A DNA stretch of 64,000 nucleotides from positions 82,444 to 146,443 of the forward strand of contig JAXMCK010000011.1 in assembly GCA_046349395.1 (NCBI GenBank), given 5' to 3'. Numbering within the stretch: position 1 is the first letter of the stretch; each line of letters starts with the position of its first letter. This document shows, piece by piece, positions 1 through 9,169 of the stretch. Made by a program: the position numbers and the translations under genes. The DNA comes from JAXMCK01 sp046349395 (GTDB lineage: Bacteria; Pseudomonadota; Alphaproteobacteria; Geminicoccales; Geminicoccaceae). Below the pieces are notes generated by a model. It searched no databases, was not told the DNA's origin, and was given only the letters and a program-made list of their open reading frames with translations.

Positions 1-15
1 GGCGCTCCCGCCTGA
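1..15 (+). CDS. rpsB: Probable 3' end of ribosomal protein S2 gene (partial)
   Basis: The first bases can be read as the last codons of an open frame ending Ala-Pro-Ala-TGA at 13-15. EF-Ts genes are almost always preceded by rpsB in bacteria, so this is inferred to be the tail of rpsB. Only about four codons are visible and the protein itself cannot be checked, so this is an inference from gene order. Confidence 0.3.
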   Translation, partial: GAPA

Positions 16-46
16 TCGCGCAGACGTAAACCGGAGACATCGAGCG

Positions 47-973
47 ATGGCCGAGATCACGACGGCGCTCGTCAAGGAACTGCGCGAGCGTACCGGCGCA
101 GGCATGATGGACTGCAAGAAGGCGCTGGGCGAGGTGGACGGCGACATCGAGGCCGCCACCGACTGGCTGCGGAAGAAGGGTCTCGCCGCAGCCGCCAAGA
201 AGGCCGGGCGTGTCACCTCCGAGGGCCTGATCGGGATGCGCCTGGACGGGCCCGTGGGTGCGCTCGTCGAGATCAACTCCGAGACCGACTTCGTGGCCCG
301 CAACGAGACCTTCCAATCGCTGGTGCACCACGTGGCGGGCCTAGCACCCGGCGCGCGCGGTGATCTCGAGCATTTGAAGAAGCTCGTCGTCAGCAGCAGT
401 GGCCGTACGGTCGAGGACGAGGTCGCCCAGGCGATCGGCGTCATCGGCGAGAACATGACGCTGCGACGCACGGCCTGTCTCGAGGTGCCAGAAGGACTCG
501 TCGCCGGCTACCTGCACGGCCAGGTCACGGCCGGGCTCGGCAAGATCGGCGTGCTCGTCGCCCTAAAGAGCAAGGCCGAGCCGGCGAAGCTGGCCGAGGT
601 CGGCAAGCAGATCGCGATGCACGTCGCCGCGGCCAACCCGCAGTCGGTCGACATCAAGGCGCTGGACCGGGGTGTCGTCGAGCGCGAGCGCCTCATCTAC
701 GCCGAGCAGGCGCGGGCGACGGGCAAGCCCGAGAACATCGTCGAGAAGATGGTCGATGGCCGTCTGCGCAAGTTCTACGAGGAGGCCGTTCTGCTCGAGC
801 AGGTGTTCGTCGTCGACACCGACAAGCGCGTGAAGGAGGTCGTCGACGCCGCCGGCAAGGCCGCCGGTGCCCCGATCGAGGTTACGGGCTTCGTGCGGAT
901 GGCGTTGGGCGAGGGCGTGGAGCGCAAGGAAGGCGATTTCGCGGCCGAGGTGGCGCAGCTCGCCGGTGCCTGA
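47..973 (+). CDS. tsf: Elongation factor Ts
   Basis: EF-Ts is the cytoplasmic nucleotide-exchange factor that releases GDP from EF-Tu. The 308-residue product has the expected length. Its N terminus carries the UBA-like segment with the family signature LRERTGAGMMDCKKAL (about residues 12-27), followed by the TDFVARN motif (about residues 80-86) of the core that contacts EF-Tu. The ATG at 47 follows a GGAGA ribosome site. It is the first complete gene of a long plus-strand series and lies 54 bases upstream of pyrH, an order conserved in proteobacteria. Nothing unusual is seen. Identification is firm. Confidence 0.97.
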   Translation: MAEITTALVKELRERTGAGMMDCKKALGEVDGDIEAATDWLRKKGLAAAAKKAGRVTSEGLIGMRLDGPVGALVEINSETDFVARNETFQSLVHHVAGLAPGARGDLEHLKKLVVSSSGRTVEDEVAQAIGVIGENMTLRRTACLEVPEGLVAGYLHGQVTAGLGKIGVLVALKSKAEPAKLAEVGKQIAMHVAAANPQSVDIKALDRGVVERERLIYAEQARATGKPENIVEKMVDGRLRKFYEEAVLLEQVFVVDTDKRVKEVVDAAGKAAGAPIEVTGFVRMALGEGVERKEGDFAAEVAQLAGA

Positions 974-1027
974 GCCGGCGCAGGGCGCGGCGACAACCGT
1001 CACGACCAGCCGTCGGGAAGGTCGGCC

Positions 1028-1774
1028 ATGAGCGACAGCGACGCTCCACAGTCGCGCTACAAGCGCGTTCTGCTCAAGATGTCGGGCGAAGCGCTGCTCG
1101 GCGACAAGGAATTCGGGCAGGACCGCAAGGTCCTGCGCCAGCTCGCCGACGAATGCGCCGCCGTGCAGAAGATGGGCGTCCAGCTCTGCATGGTGATCGG
1201 TGGCGGTAACATCATCCGCGGCAGCTCGCTGGCGTCCGCCGGCGTCGAGCGCGCGACGGCCGACTACATGGGCATGCTCGGCACGGTCATCAACGCGATG
1301 GCCGTGCAGAGCGTGATCGAGCAGCACACGGGCGTGCCGACGCGGGTGATGTCGGCCATTCCGATGTCGGCCGTCTGTGAACCCTACATCCGGCGCCGCG
1401 CTGTCCGTCACCTCGAGAAAGGCCGGATCGTCATCTTCGCCGCCGGCACCGGTAATCCGTTCTTCACGACCGATACCGCGGCGGCCCTACGCGCCGCGGA
1501 GATGGGTTGCGATGCCATCATGAAGGGCACGCAGGTGGACGGCGTCTATTCGGCGGATCCCAAGCAGGATCCGACCGCGCGGCGTTTCGACAGGCTCACC
1601 TACCTCGAGGTGTTGGCGAAGGATCTCAAGGTGATGGACGCCTCGGCCATTTCCCTCGCGCGCGAGAGCAACATTCCCATCATCGTCTTTTCCGTGCATG
1701 CTCCAGGCGCTTTCGCGCGGGTCGTGCGCGGGGAGGGTCCGCACACCGTGATCACCGAGGAGGCGGCGGCATGA
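1028..1774 (+). CDS. pyrH: UMP kinase
   Basis: This enzyme phosphorylates UMP to UDP in pyrimidine nucleotide synthesis and belongs to the amino-acid-kinase fold, unrelated to eukaryotic UMP kinases. The 248-residue protein begins its fold with YKRVLLKMSGEAL and shows the glycine-rich VIGGGNI loop, the GTGNPFFTTDTAAALRA segment and a KGTQVDGVYSADP stretch, all typical of PyrH. The start at 1028 follows a GGGAAGG ribosome site. Its TGA overlaps the frr ATG in an ATGA junction at 1771-1774, so the two are probably translationally coupled. Confidence 0.97.
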   Translation: MSDSDAPQSRYKRVLLKMSGEALLGDKEFGQDRKVLRQLADECAAVQKMGVQLCMVIGGGNIIRGSSLASAGVERATADYMGMLGTVINAMAVQSVIEQHTGVPTRVMSAIPMSAVCEPYIRRRAVRHLEKGRIVIFAAGTGNPFFTTDTAAALRAAEMGCDAIMKGTQVDGVYSADPKQDPTARRFDRLTYLEVLAKDLKVMDASAISLARESNIPIIVFSVHAPGAFARVVRGEGPHTVITEEAAA

Positions 1775-2334
1775 AGCCCCAGGCCCCTGACATCGACGAC
1801 ATCAAAAAGCGCATGAATGCCGCCGTCGACGTCTTGCGCAAGGATCTGCAGGGTCTGCGGACAGGCCGCGCGTCGCCGAGCCTGCTGGAGCCCGTGGTGG
1901 TCGAGGCCTACGGGTCCGAAATGCCGCTCTCGCAGGTCGGAACCGTGAACGTGCCGGAATCGCGGATGCTGACCGTGCAGGTCTGGGATCGGGGGCTGGT
2001 GAAAGCCGTCGAGAAGGCGATCCGCAATGCCAATCTCGGCCTCAATCCCGCGGTGGACGGGCAGCTCATTCGGGTTCCGTTGCCCGAGTTGACGCAGGAG
2101 CGTCGCAACGAACTCGTCAAGGTGGCGCACAAATATGCCGAGCAGGCACGCGTCGCGATCCGCAATGTCCGCCGTGACGGTAACGATCAGACCAAGAGGT
2201 TCGAGAAGGAAGGCCATGTCGCTGCGGATCAGGTGCAGCGCTGGCAGGACGAAATTCAGAAGCTCACGGACCAGCACATCGAGCAGGTCAACCAGCTCCT
2301 GGAGCACAAGGAAAAGGACATCCAGCACGTCTGA
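1771..2334 (+). CDS. frr: Ribosome recycling factor
   Basis: RRF, with EF-G, splits post-termination ribosomes. From the ATG at 1771 the product is 187 residues, the normal length. The frame stays open further upstream inside pyrH, but that extension is out of family range and the ATGA overlap with pyrH marks the real start. Diagnostic segments are LRTGRASPSLLEP near residue 30, the RVPLPELTQERR motif in the middle, and the C-terminal helix ending IEQVNQLLEHKEKDI. The uppS GTG follows 18 bases later. Confidence 0.96.
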   Translation: MKPQAPDIDDIKKRMNAAVDVLRKDLQGLRTGRASPSLLEPVVVEAYGSEMPLSQVGTVNVPESRMLTVQVWDRGLVKAVEKAIRNANLGLNPAVDGQLIRVPLPELTQERRNELVKVAHKYAEQARVAIRNVRRDGNDQTKRFEKEGHVAADQVQRWQDEIQKLTDQHIEQVNQLLEHKEKDIQHV

Positions 2335-2352
2335 CGCCGTCCGGGGGCAGCG

Positions 2353-3090
2353 GTGAGCCAACCTCTCTTGAAGAGCGCGGAGCCGGCGGCACCGCCCTTG
2401 CACATTGCCATCATCATGGACGGCAACCGGCGCTGGGCGCGTTCCAGGGGAATGCCCCCCATCTACGGCCACAGGCAGGGTGCCGAGGCCGTGCGTCGGA
2501 CGGTCAAGTTCTGCGCCAACGAAGGTATCCGGTATCTGACGCTCTTCGCGTTCAGCTCGGAGAATTGGCGTCGCCCCGCGGGCGAGGTCGGCGAGCTGAT
2601 GAACCTCCTGCGGTACTATCTGCGCAGTGAGATCGAGGAACTCGCGAAGAACGGAGTCGAGCTCCGCGTCATCGGCGACAGGGCGTCGCTCGCGCCCGAC
2701 ATCAGAAGCCTCATCGACGAAGGGGAGGAGCGGACCCGGGGCAATCAGCGTGTCACCCTGCTGATGGCGCTCAACTACGGCAGTCGCCGCGAGATAGCGG
2801 AAGCGGCTCGACGGATGGCCGAGGCCGCGGTCGCAGGACAGCTCGACCCGACGATCATTGACGAGACGATGTTCGACACGTGGCTGGCAACGGCCGGCAT
2901 TCCCGACCCCGATCTTCTCATCCGCACGAGTGGCGAACAGAGGATCAGCAATTTTCTGCTCTGGCAGCTGGCCTACACCGAGCTCGTCTTCGTGCCCCAG
3001 GCCTGGCCCGAGTTCGGCGAGGCGCATCTGAAGCAGGCTATCGTGGAGTATCAGCGGCGCGAGCGGCGCTATGGCGCAAGCGCTGGCTGA
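2353..3090 (+). CDS. uppS: Undecaprenyl diphosphate synthase (cis-prenyltransferase)
   Basis: Condenses isopentenyl diphosphate onto farnesyl diphosphate to make the C55 carrier for peptidoglycan and surface polysaccharides. The 245-residue protein has the IIMDGNRRWA motif with the catalytic Asp near residue 23, the GHRQGAEAV segment, LTLFAFSSENWRRP, and the C-terminal RTSGEQRISNFLLWQLAYTE signature of cis-prenyltransferases. Start is GTG at 2353 after a GGGGGCAG site. Its last 20 bases overlap the start of cdsA in another frame, which suggests coupling of the two membrane-lipid genes. Confidence 0.96.
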   Translation: MSQPLLKSAEPAAPPLHIAIIMDGNRRWARSRGMPPIYGHRQGAEAVRRTVKFCANEGIRYLTLFAFSSENWRRPAGEVGELMNLLRYYLRSEIEELAKNGVELRVIGDRASLAPDIRSLIDEGEERTRGNQRVTLLMALNYGSRREIAEAARRMAEAAVAGQLDPTIIDETMFDTWLATAGIPDPDLLIRTSGEQRISNFLLWQLAYTELVFVPQAWPEFGEAHLKQAIVEYQRRERRYGASAG

Positions 3091-3901
3091 GGGCCTCGAT
3101 CCCGCGCTTCGCAAGCGTGTGATCTCGGCGGCGCTTCTGGCCGCCCTGGTCATCTGCGATGTCCTGTTGGGCGGCTGGTTCTTTGCCGCCCTCGTTATCG
3201 CCGCCTGTATCGTGATGGCGGACGAGTGGATGGGGCTCGGCCCCAACCTGCGCCGCGACATGCGCATGCTCGTCATGTTTCTGTTCGTCGCCAAGGCGGC
3301 GGGTGTGATCCTTGCGACGGCCTCCGGTCACCCGGATGTCGCGGTGCTCTGGCTGGCGGTTGCCGTGGTGCTGAGTGCCGGGGCCGCCGCCGCGGTCGGT
3401 CACGGCTCGCCGGATCATGTCGCGGGCGGTCTTCTCTACGTGGCGATACCCGCGCTGGCGCTCATCTGGCTGCGGAATCAGCCGGACGTGGGCCTGCCCG
3501 CGGTGTTGTGGCTCTTCATGGTGGTCTGGGCGACCGACACGTTCGCTTACGTCTTCGGCCGATGGCTGGGCGGGCCCAAGCTCGCACCGCAGATAAGTCC
3601 CTCCAAGACCTGGTCGGGACTCATCGGGGGCATGGCGGGTGCCGTCGCTGTCGGGACAGTGTTCGCCTGGTTTCTGCAGGGGCGCCTGGTCGACGCGGCA
3701 CTCGCCGCCATGGTGCTGGCCGTCGTCGCCCAGGCCGGCGACCTGTTCGAGTCGTTCATGAAGCGGCGCGCCGGGGTCAAGGACAGCGGCAGCATCATCC
3801 CCGGGCATGGCGGCATTCTCGACCGTGTCGACGGCCTGATGTTCGCCGCCCCCGTCTACGCCATCTTCGTCCTTCTCACGGGCAAGGGGTCGATACCGTG
3901 A
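3071..3901 (+). CDS. cdsA: Phosphatidate cytidylyltransferase (CDP-diglyceride synthase)
   Basis: Integral membrane enzyme converting phosphatidic acid plus CTP to CDP-diacylglycerol, the precursor of all bacterial phospholipids. The 276-residue product is mostly hydrophobic with about eight predicted membrane helices. It ends in the family signature: SPSKTWSGLIGG, then DLFESFMKRRAGVKDSGS and IPGHGGILDRVDGL. It begins inside the end of uppS, and its TGA overlaps the GTG of dxr, so uppS-cdsA-dxr read as one unit. Confidence 0.95.
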   Translation: MAQALAEGLDPALRKRVISAALLAALVICDVLLGGWFFAALVIAACIVMADEWMGLGPNLRRDMRMLVMFLFVAKAAGVILATASGHPDVAVLWLAVAVVLSAGAAAAVGHGSPDHVAGGLLYVAIPALALIWLRNQPDVGLPAVLWLFMVVWATDTFAYVFGRWLGGPKLAPQISPSKTWSGLIGGMAGAVAVGTVFAWFLQGRLVDAALAAMVLAVVAQAGDLFESFMKRRAGVKDSGSIIPGHGGILDRVDGLMFAAPVYAIFVLLTGKGSIP

Positions 3902-5082
3902 TCGCGCCGCCGAGCCGGGACGCGCCGCGCTCCGTCACCGTGCTGGGGGCAACGGGATCCATCGGTTCGAGCACGCTGGCGCTCATCGAGGAGAACCCGA
4001 GCCACTACGTGGTCGAAGCGGTCACGGCCGCGACCAACAGCGAAAAGCTGGCGGCGATCGCGCGACGGGTCGGCGCTCGGCTGGCCGTCGTCGCCGACCC
4101 CGAAGCCTACGCATCGCTGAAGGTTGCTTTGTCCGGAAGCGGGATCGAAGCAGCCGCAGGTGAGCAGGCCCTCACCGAAGCGGCGACGCGTCCGGCCGAT
4201 TGGGTGATGGCGGCCATCGTGGGGGCGGCTGGTCTGGCGCCGACGCTGGCCGCCGTTCGCCGTGGTGCCACGGTGGCCCTGGCGAACAAGGAATGCCTCG
4301 TCTGCGCGGGTGAACTGTTCATGCGCGAGGTGGCGCGGTCGGACAGCGTGCTGCTTCCCGTGGATTCGGAGCACAATGCCATCTTCCAGGCCATGGCGGG
4401 ATCCGACCGTGGTGCCGTGGCGCGGTTGATCCTGACGGCTTCCGGCGGTCCGTTCCGCACGGCGACGCGCGAGACGATGGCGGCGGCCACGCCCGAACAG
4501 GCCGTTGCGCACCCGAACTGGTCGATGGGTGCGAAGATATCGATCGACAGCGCCACGATGATGAACAAGGGCCTCGAGGTGATCGAGGCCCATCATCTGT
4601 TCGCGATGCCGGAGAGCCGGATCGACGTCCTCGTGCATCCCCAGTCCGTCGTGCACAGCCTCGTCGCGTTCTCCGACGGGTCCCAGTTGGCACAATTGGG
4701 CGCCCCCGACATGCGGATTCCGATCGCCTATACGCTGGGATGGCCGGCGCGCCTCCGGACCACAGCACCCGCACTCGATCTCGGCACGGTGGCGAAACTG
4801 GAGTTCTTCGTGCCCGACATGGACCGGTTCCCGGCGCTGCGCCTGGCCCGGCTCGCCTTGCAGCAGGGGGGATCGGCCCCTACTATACTGAATGCTGCGA
4901 ACGAGGTTGCGGTCTCGGCGTTCCTGGCCTGTCGGATCGGCTTTCTCGACATCGCCCGCATCGTTGCAACGACGCTCGAGAGCATGCCGTCGACGACCTT
5001 GTCGGAACTGGACGCCGTCTACGACTGCGATCGGGCGGCCAGGCAAAAGACCAGCGACATCATCGCCTCGCTGTCGCGATAA
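3898..5082 (+). CDS. dxr: 1-deoxy-D-xylulose 5-phosphate reductoisomerase
   Basis: Second step of the MEP isoprenoid pathway: NADPH-dependent rearrangement of DXP to MEP. The frame is open well upstream into cdsA, but the GTG at 3898, in a GTGA overlap with the cdsA stop, gives the normal 394 residues. Motifs: NADPH-binding GATGSIGSS near residue 16, ALANKECLVCAG, the metal and substrate site DSEHNAIFQ, ASGGPFR, and SIDSATMMNKGLEVIEAHHL. It supplies precursors for UppS two genes upstream. Confidence 0.96.
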   Translation: MIAPPSRDAPRSVTVLGATGSIGSSTLALIEENPSHYVVEAVTAATNSEKLAAIARRVGARLAVVADPEAYASLKVALSGSGIEAAAGEQALTEAATRPADWVMAAIVGAAGLAPTLAAVRRGATVALANKECLVCAGELFMREVARSDSVLLPVDSEHNAIFQAMAGSDRGAVARLILTASGGPFRTATRETMAAATPEQAVAHPNWSMGAKISIDSATMMNKGLEVIEAHHLFAMPESRIDVLVHPQSVVHSLVAFSDGSQLAQLGAPDMRIPIAYTLGWPARLRTTAPALDLGTVAKLEFFVPDMDRFPALRLARLALQQGGSAPTILNAANEVAVSAFLACRIGFLDIARIVATTLESMPSTTLSELDAVYDCDRAARQKTSDIIASLSR

Positions 5083-5116
5083 CGATCAACAGAAAAATAC
5101 GGGACGGATCTGACCC

Positions 5117-6205
5117 ATGCTCGATACGCTGATTGCCGCCCCGCAATACATCATACCGTTCCTGCTGATCCTGTCCGTCGTCGTGTTCGTTCACGAGTTC
5201 GGACATTATTGGGTCGCGCGGCGCAACGGCGTGCGGGTCGAAACCTTTTCGATCGGATTCGGACCAGAACTGTTCGGGCGCAACGACGCGCATGGAACAC
5301 GGTGGAAGTTCAGCGTCGTGCCCCTCGGCGGCTACGTGAAGATGCTGGGTGACGCCGACGCGACGAGCACCCAGGTCGATCTTCAGCATGCGAAGGATCC
5401 GGACAGCTTCCCGGCGAAGAAGGTCTGGCAGCGCATGGCGATCGTGGCCGCCGGTCCGCTGGCCAATTTCGTCTACGCCATCGTCGTCCTGGCGATCCTC
5501 TTCGCTACCGTCGGGCGCCCGGTCACGCCGGCCGAGATCGGCGAGATCGTAAAGGACGGTGCCGCAGCAGCGGCCGGCCTACAGGCCGGCGATCGTGTCA
5601 CCGCCATCGACGGCAGGCCGATCGCGAGCTTCGAAGAATTGCAAGGCGTGGTCCGCGACAGTGCCGGAACGCAGTTGACGTTCACCATCGTGCGCGACGG
5701 CGAGACGCTAGACATTCCTGTGATCCCGGCGCTCAAGGAGGTGAAGGAGCGTTTCGGCGGCACCCACCATGTGGGCCAGATCGGAGTGTCCCGGTCGGGG
5801 GTGGAGTTCAAGCGCAGCAATCCGTTCATGGCGCCGTTCGAGGCGACACGCGAGACGTGGCGCATGATCACGGGCACGCTCTCGGCGCTTGGAGAGATGA
5901 TCGTCGGCGCCCGGGGAACGGAGGAATTGGGCGGTCCCATACGGATCGCCCAGATGTCCGGTGAGATCGCGAAGGAAGGCATCATCGCCGTCATCTGGTT
6001 CACGGCCGTGCTCTCCATCAATCTCGGGCTGATCAATCTCTTCCCCATCCCGATGCTGGATGGCGGCCATCTCGCGATGTACGGCATCGAGGCGGCCCGC
6101 GGACGCCCGCTGACGGAGCGGAGTCAGGAGATTGCGTTCCGCTTCGGGTTAGCGATGGTGCTTAGCCTCATGGTGTTCGCGACGTGGAATGACATCTTTC
6201 ATTGA
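5117..6205 (+). CDS. rseP: Site-2 membrane protease RseP
   Basis: Intramembrane zinc metalloprotease that cleaves anti-sigma factors and signal-peptide remnants. The 362-residue product has the zinc motif HEFGH in its first membrane helix (about residue 29), a RIP-site LGGYVKMLGD segment, one central PDZ domain (about residues 115-195), and the second catalytic motif NLFPIPMLDGGHL near the C terminus supplying the Asp ligand. One PDZ rather than the two of E. coli is common in alphaproteobacteria. It sits directly upstream of bamA, as usual for envelope-stress genes. Confidence 0.96.
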   Translation: MLDTLIAAPQYIIPFLLILSVVVFVHEFGHYWVARRNGVRVETFSIGFGPELFGRNDAHGTRWKFSVVPLGGYVKMLGDADATSTQVDLQHAKDPDSFPAKKVWQRMAIVAAGPLANFVYAIVVLAILFATVGRPVTPAEIGEIVKDGAAAAAGLQAGDRVTAIDGRPIASFEELQGVVRDSAGTQLTFTIVRDGETLDIPVIPALKEVKERFGGTHHVGQIGVSRSGVEFKRSNPFMAPFEATRETWRMITGTLSALGEMIVGARGTEELGGPIRIAQMSGEIAKEGIIAVIWFTAVLSINLGLINLFPIPMLDGGHLAMYGIEAARGRPLTERSQEIAFRFGLAMVLSLMVFATWNDIFH

Positions 6206-6287
6206 GCGTTGCGCGAAGTTGACCTCGTAACGTGTTGCGGTAGCGGCTAGAACGCATCTCGTCGGGCATGGTCGCACGGGGAAGTAC

Positions 6288-8564
6288 ATGCACAAGATGT
6301 GGTCGCTGCCGCGCGTACTGTGCTTGGCGATCCCCTTTGTCCTCGTGGCCATATCGGCGTGGGCACAAGGCGGAATCGTCAGTCGGATCGTCGTCGAGGG
6401 CAATCAGCGGATCGAGCCGGCGACGGTCGAGAGCTATCTGACGATCAAGCCCGGCGAGGCCGCGACGCCCGCCGCTCTCGACGAATCATTGAAGCGGTTG
6501 TTCGCCACGGGGCTGTTCGAGGACGTGTCCATCGATCAGCAGGGCGATGCGCTGGTGGTAAAGGTCAAAGAGAACCCCATCATCAACCGCATCGCGTTCG
6601 AGGGTAACGACAAGCTCGACGACAAGACGTTGGAGGCGGAGATTCAGCTACGCCCACGTGTAGTCTACACGCGGGCGCGGGTCCAGAACGCCGTCCAGCG
6701 AATCCTCGAACTGTACCGACGGAACGGCCGTTTCGCGGCCAAGGTCGAGCCCAAGGTTGTCGAGCTCGACCAGAACCGCGTCGATCTGGTGTTCGAGATC
6801 AGCGAGGGACCGCTCACCGGGGTCGGCGGTATCACCTTCATCGGCAACAAGATCTACAGCGACGACACGCTTCGTGGCGTGCTCCAGACCAAGGAAAGTC
6901 GCTGGTACCGGTTCTTCAGCAGTGACGACACGTACGATCCCGATCGCCTGACCTTCGATCAGGAACTGCTGCGTCGCTTCTACCTGGCACGTGGCTATGC
7001 CGACTTCCAGGTCGTGTCGGCGATCGCCGAGCTGACGCCGGACGGCAAGGAATTCTACATCACATTTACCATCGAGGAGGGCAAGCAGTACAAGTTCGGC
7101 ACGATCGACGTGCAAAGCAAACTGCGAGATGTCCAGCCGGGCGAGTTACAGCAGTTCGTCCTGACCGAGTCGGGCGACACCTACGACGCCGATCTGGTCG
7201 AAAAGACGGTCCAGGCGCTGACGGACGAGGTCGGCCGATTGGGCTATGCATTCGTCGACATTCAGCCCGATATCAAGAAGAACACGGAGCAGCTCACCAT
7301 CGACTTGACCTATCAGGTCAACGAGGGGCCGCGTGTCTATGTCGAGCGGATCGACATCCGCGGCAACGTACGGACTCTCGATTCGGTCATTCGGCGCGAG
7401 TTCCGCCTCGCCGAGGGGGATGCCTTCAACACGGCACTGCTTCGGCGTTCCGAGTCACGTCTCCGGAATCTCGGGTTCTTCGAGACGGTCGAGGTGAAGA
7501 CCCTACAGGGCAGTGCGCCGGACCGTGTGATCATCGATGTCGCCGTGACGGAGAAGTCGACCGGCGAGTTGAGCTTCGGTGCCGGCTTCTCGACGACGGA
7601 CGGCCTGCTCGGCGACGTTCGGATCCGGGAGCGGAACCTGCTCGGTCGCGGGCAGGACCTGCAGGCGAGCATCATGGCTTCACAGCGGCGCCAGGAAGCG
7701 CTCATCAGCTTCACCGAGCCCTACTTCCTCGATCGAGATCTCGCGGCGGGCTTCGACCTGTTCCGCAGCCGTACCGACTTCAAGTCGGAAAGCGGTTACG
7801 ACGAACAGAGCACGGGTGGAACGCTGCGTGCCGGCTACCCCCTCAGCGAATACCTCTCCCACCAGGTCCGCTACACGCTGCGCTATGACGAGATCCAGAA
7901 CGTCAGCAACGACGCTTCCATCTTCATCAAGGAAGAGGAAGGGGCGACCTGGACATCGCTGGTCGGGCAGACCTTCACCTACGATCGCCGCGACGTGAAG
8001 TTCCTGCCGACGGAAGGCTACTTCATCAAACTCGACCAGGATGTGGCAGGATTGGGCGGCGACAACAAGTTTCTGCGGCATGAGCTGCATGCGGACTGGT
8101 ACTACACGATTGTTCCGGAATTCGTGTTCAACCTTGGCATCTCCGCCGGCCATATCTTCGGCATAGGTGGCGAGAAGGTGAAGCTGGCCAACCGCTTCTT
8201 CCTGGGCGGCACCACCTTCCCGGGCTTCCAGTATGGTGGCGTCGGTCCGTCCGACAGGGACACCGGCGATTCGCTCGGCGGCAATACCTACTATGTCGGC
8301 TCTGCCGAGCTTCGCTTCCCGCTGGGCCTGCCCGAGGAACTCCGCATCTACGGTCGCGCCTTCACCTATGCCGGCACCCTCTACGACATCGACGTGAGCG
8401 GGCCGACCCTGGAGGACAGCTCGAAGCTACGGTTGAGCTCCGGCCTCGGGGTCTCCTGGTTGTCGCCGCTCGGCCCCTTGTCGTTGGACTTCACCCAGGC
8501 CCTGATCAAGAACCAGCTCGATCAGACCGAGTTCTTCACCGTGAACTTCGGCACCCAGTTCTGA
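6288..8564 (+). CDS. bamA: Outer membrane protein assembly factor BamA
   Basis: Central subunit of the BAM machine that inserts beta-barrels into the outer membrane. The 758-residue protein has a signal peptide ending near AISAWAQ (about residue 27), five POTRA repeats (about residues 29-430; for example IVVEGNQRIEPATV and IDIRGNVRTLDSVI) and a C-terminal Omp85 barrel ending in Phe (VNFGTQF), the usual beta-signal. The start follows GGGGAAG. Its presence shows that the organism keeps a true outer membrane, which matters for the missing lipid A genes nearby. TGATG overlap joins it to skp. Confidence 0.97.
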   Translation: MHKMWSLPRVLCLAIPFVLVAISAWAQGGIVSRIVVEGNQRIEPATVESYLTIKPGEAATPAALDESLKRLFATGLFEDVSIDQQGDALVVKVKENPIINRIAFEGNDKLDDKTLEAEIQLRPRVVYTRARVQNAVQRILELYRRNGRFAAKVEPKVVELDQNRVDLVFEISEGPLTGVGGITFIGNKIYSDDTLRGVLQTKESRWYRFFSSDDTYDPDRLTFDQELLRRFYLARGYADFQVVSAIAELTPDGKEFYITFTIEEGKQYKFGTIDVQSKLRDVQPGELQQFVLTESGDTYDADLVEKTVQALTDEVGRLGYAFVDIQPDIKKNTEQLTIDLTYQVNEGPRVYVERIDIRGNVRTLDSVIRREFRLAEGDAFNTALLRRSESRLRNLGFFETVEVKTLQGSAPDRVIIDVAVTEKSTGELSFGAGFSTTDGLLGDVRIRERNLLGRGQDLQASIMASQRRQEALISFTEPYFLDRDLAAGFDLFRSRTDFKSESGYDEQSTGGTLRAGYPLSEYLSHQVRYTLRYDEIQNVSNDASIFIKEEEGATWTSLVGQTFTYDRRDVKFLPTEGYFIKLDQDVAGLGGDNKFLRHELHADWYYTIVPEFVFNLGISAGHIFGIGGEKVKLANRFFLGGTTFPGFQYGGVGPSDRDTGDSLGGNTYYVGSAELRFPLGLPEELRIYGRAFTYAGTLYDIDVSGPTLEDSSKLRLSSGLGVSWLSPLGPLSLDFTQALIKNQLDQTEFFTVNFGTQF

Positions 8565-9133
8565 TGTGGCGACGGCGAAGTGCGGCGCTCGCATTCGCCG
8601 CAGCGCTCGTCGGTTCGGGCGCGCGCCTCGCGAACGCGGCAGATCCGGCCACGCAAACCACGATGGCGGTCGTGGTCGACTATCAGCGCATTCTGCGCGA
8701 CTCGAAGGCCGCCCAGAGCATCCGCGATCAGATCGAGGCGCGCCGACGGGTCTATCAGGACGAGATCGCACAGGAAGAGCAGCGGCTGCACGAGCTCGAC
8801 AGGAGCCTGGCCGAGCAGCGGGACAAGAAGGAACTGACGCCGCAGGTGCTGGCGGACCGGCGCCGGGACCTCGAGCAACAAGTGGCGGCCGCGCAGCGTC
8901 AGGTACAGCAGCGGCGTAGACTGCTCGACGATGTTCAGGCGGCAGCCTTGGTCGAAGTGCGCAAGGCCCTCATCGACATCATCGGCAAACTGGCGGAGAG
9001 TAGAGGCTTCAACCTCGTGCTGCCGTCGTCCGAGGTGCTGATGTTCGCCCCCGCACTGGATCTGACGGAGCCGGTGCTGGCGCAGCTCAACGATCGGCTA
9101 CCGAACGTGAAGGTGCCCGAAAAGGTCGACTGA
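8564..9133 (+). CDS. skp: OmpH/Skp-family periplasmic chaperone
   Basis: Holds unfolded outer membrane proteins in the periplasm for BamA. The 189-residue product has a signal peptide (arginines at 3-5, hydrophobic core, ANAADP cleavage region near residue 26), then MAVVVDYQRILRDSKAA typical of OmpH, a long charged coiled coil (about residues 50-125, rich in Gln, Arg and Glu) and a short C-terminal beta segment. The start overlaps the bamA stop by one base. In most proteobacteria lpxD follows; here the next gene is fabZ after 36 bases. Confidence 0.88.
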   Translation: MWRRRSAALAFAAALVGSGARLANAADPATQTTMAVVVDYQRILRDSKAAQSIRDQIEARRRVYQDEIAQEEQRLHELDRSLAEQRDKKELTPQVLADRRRDLEQQVAAAQRQVQQRRRLLDDVQAAALVEVRKALIDIIGKLAESRGFNLVLPSSEVLMFAPALDLTEPVLAQLNDRLPNVKVPEKVD

Positions 9134-9169
9134 CCGCACATAACGGGTCAGGGCAGGGGGAGCTAATCA

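Noticed and set aside
1600..3294. A 564-codon minus-strand frame opposite pyrH, frr and uppS
   Set aside because: Overlaps four certain genes and shows only shadow composition.
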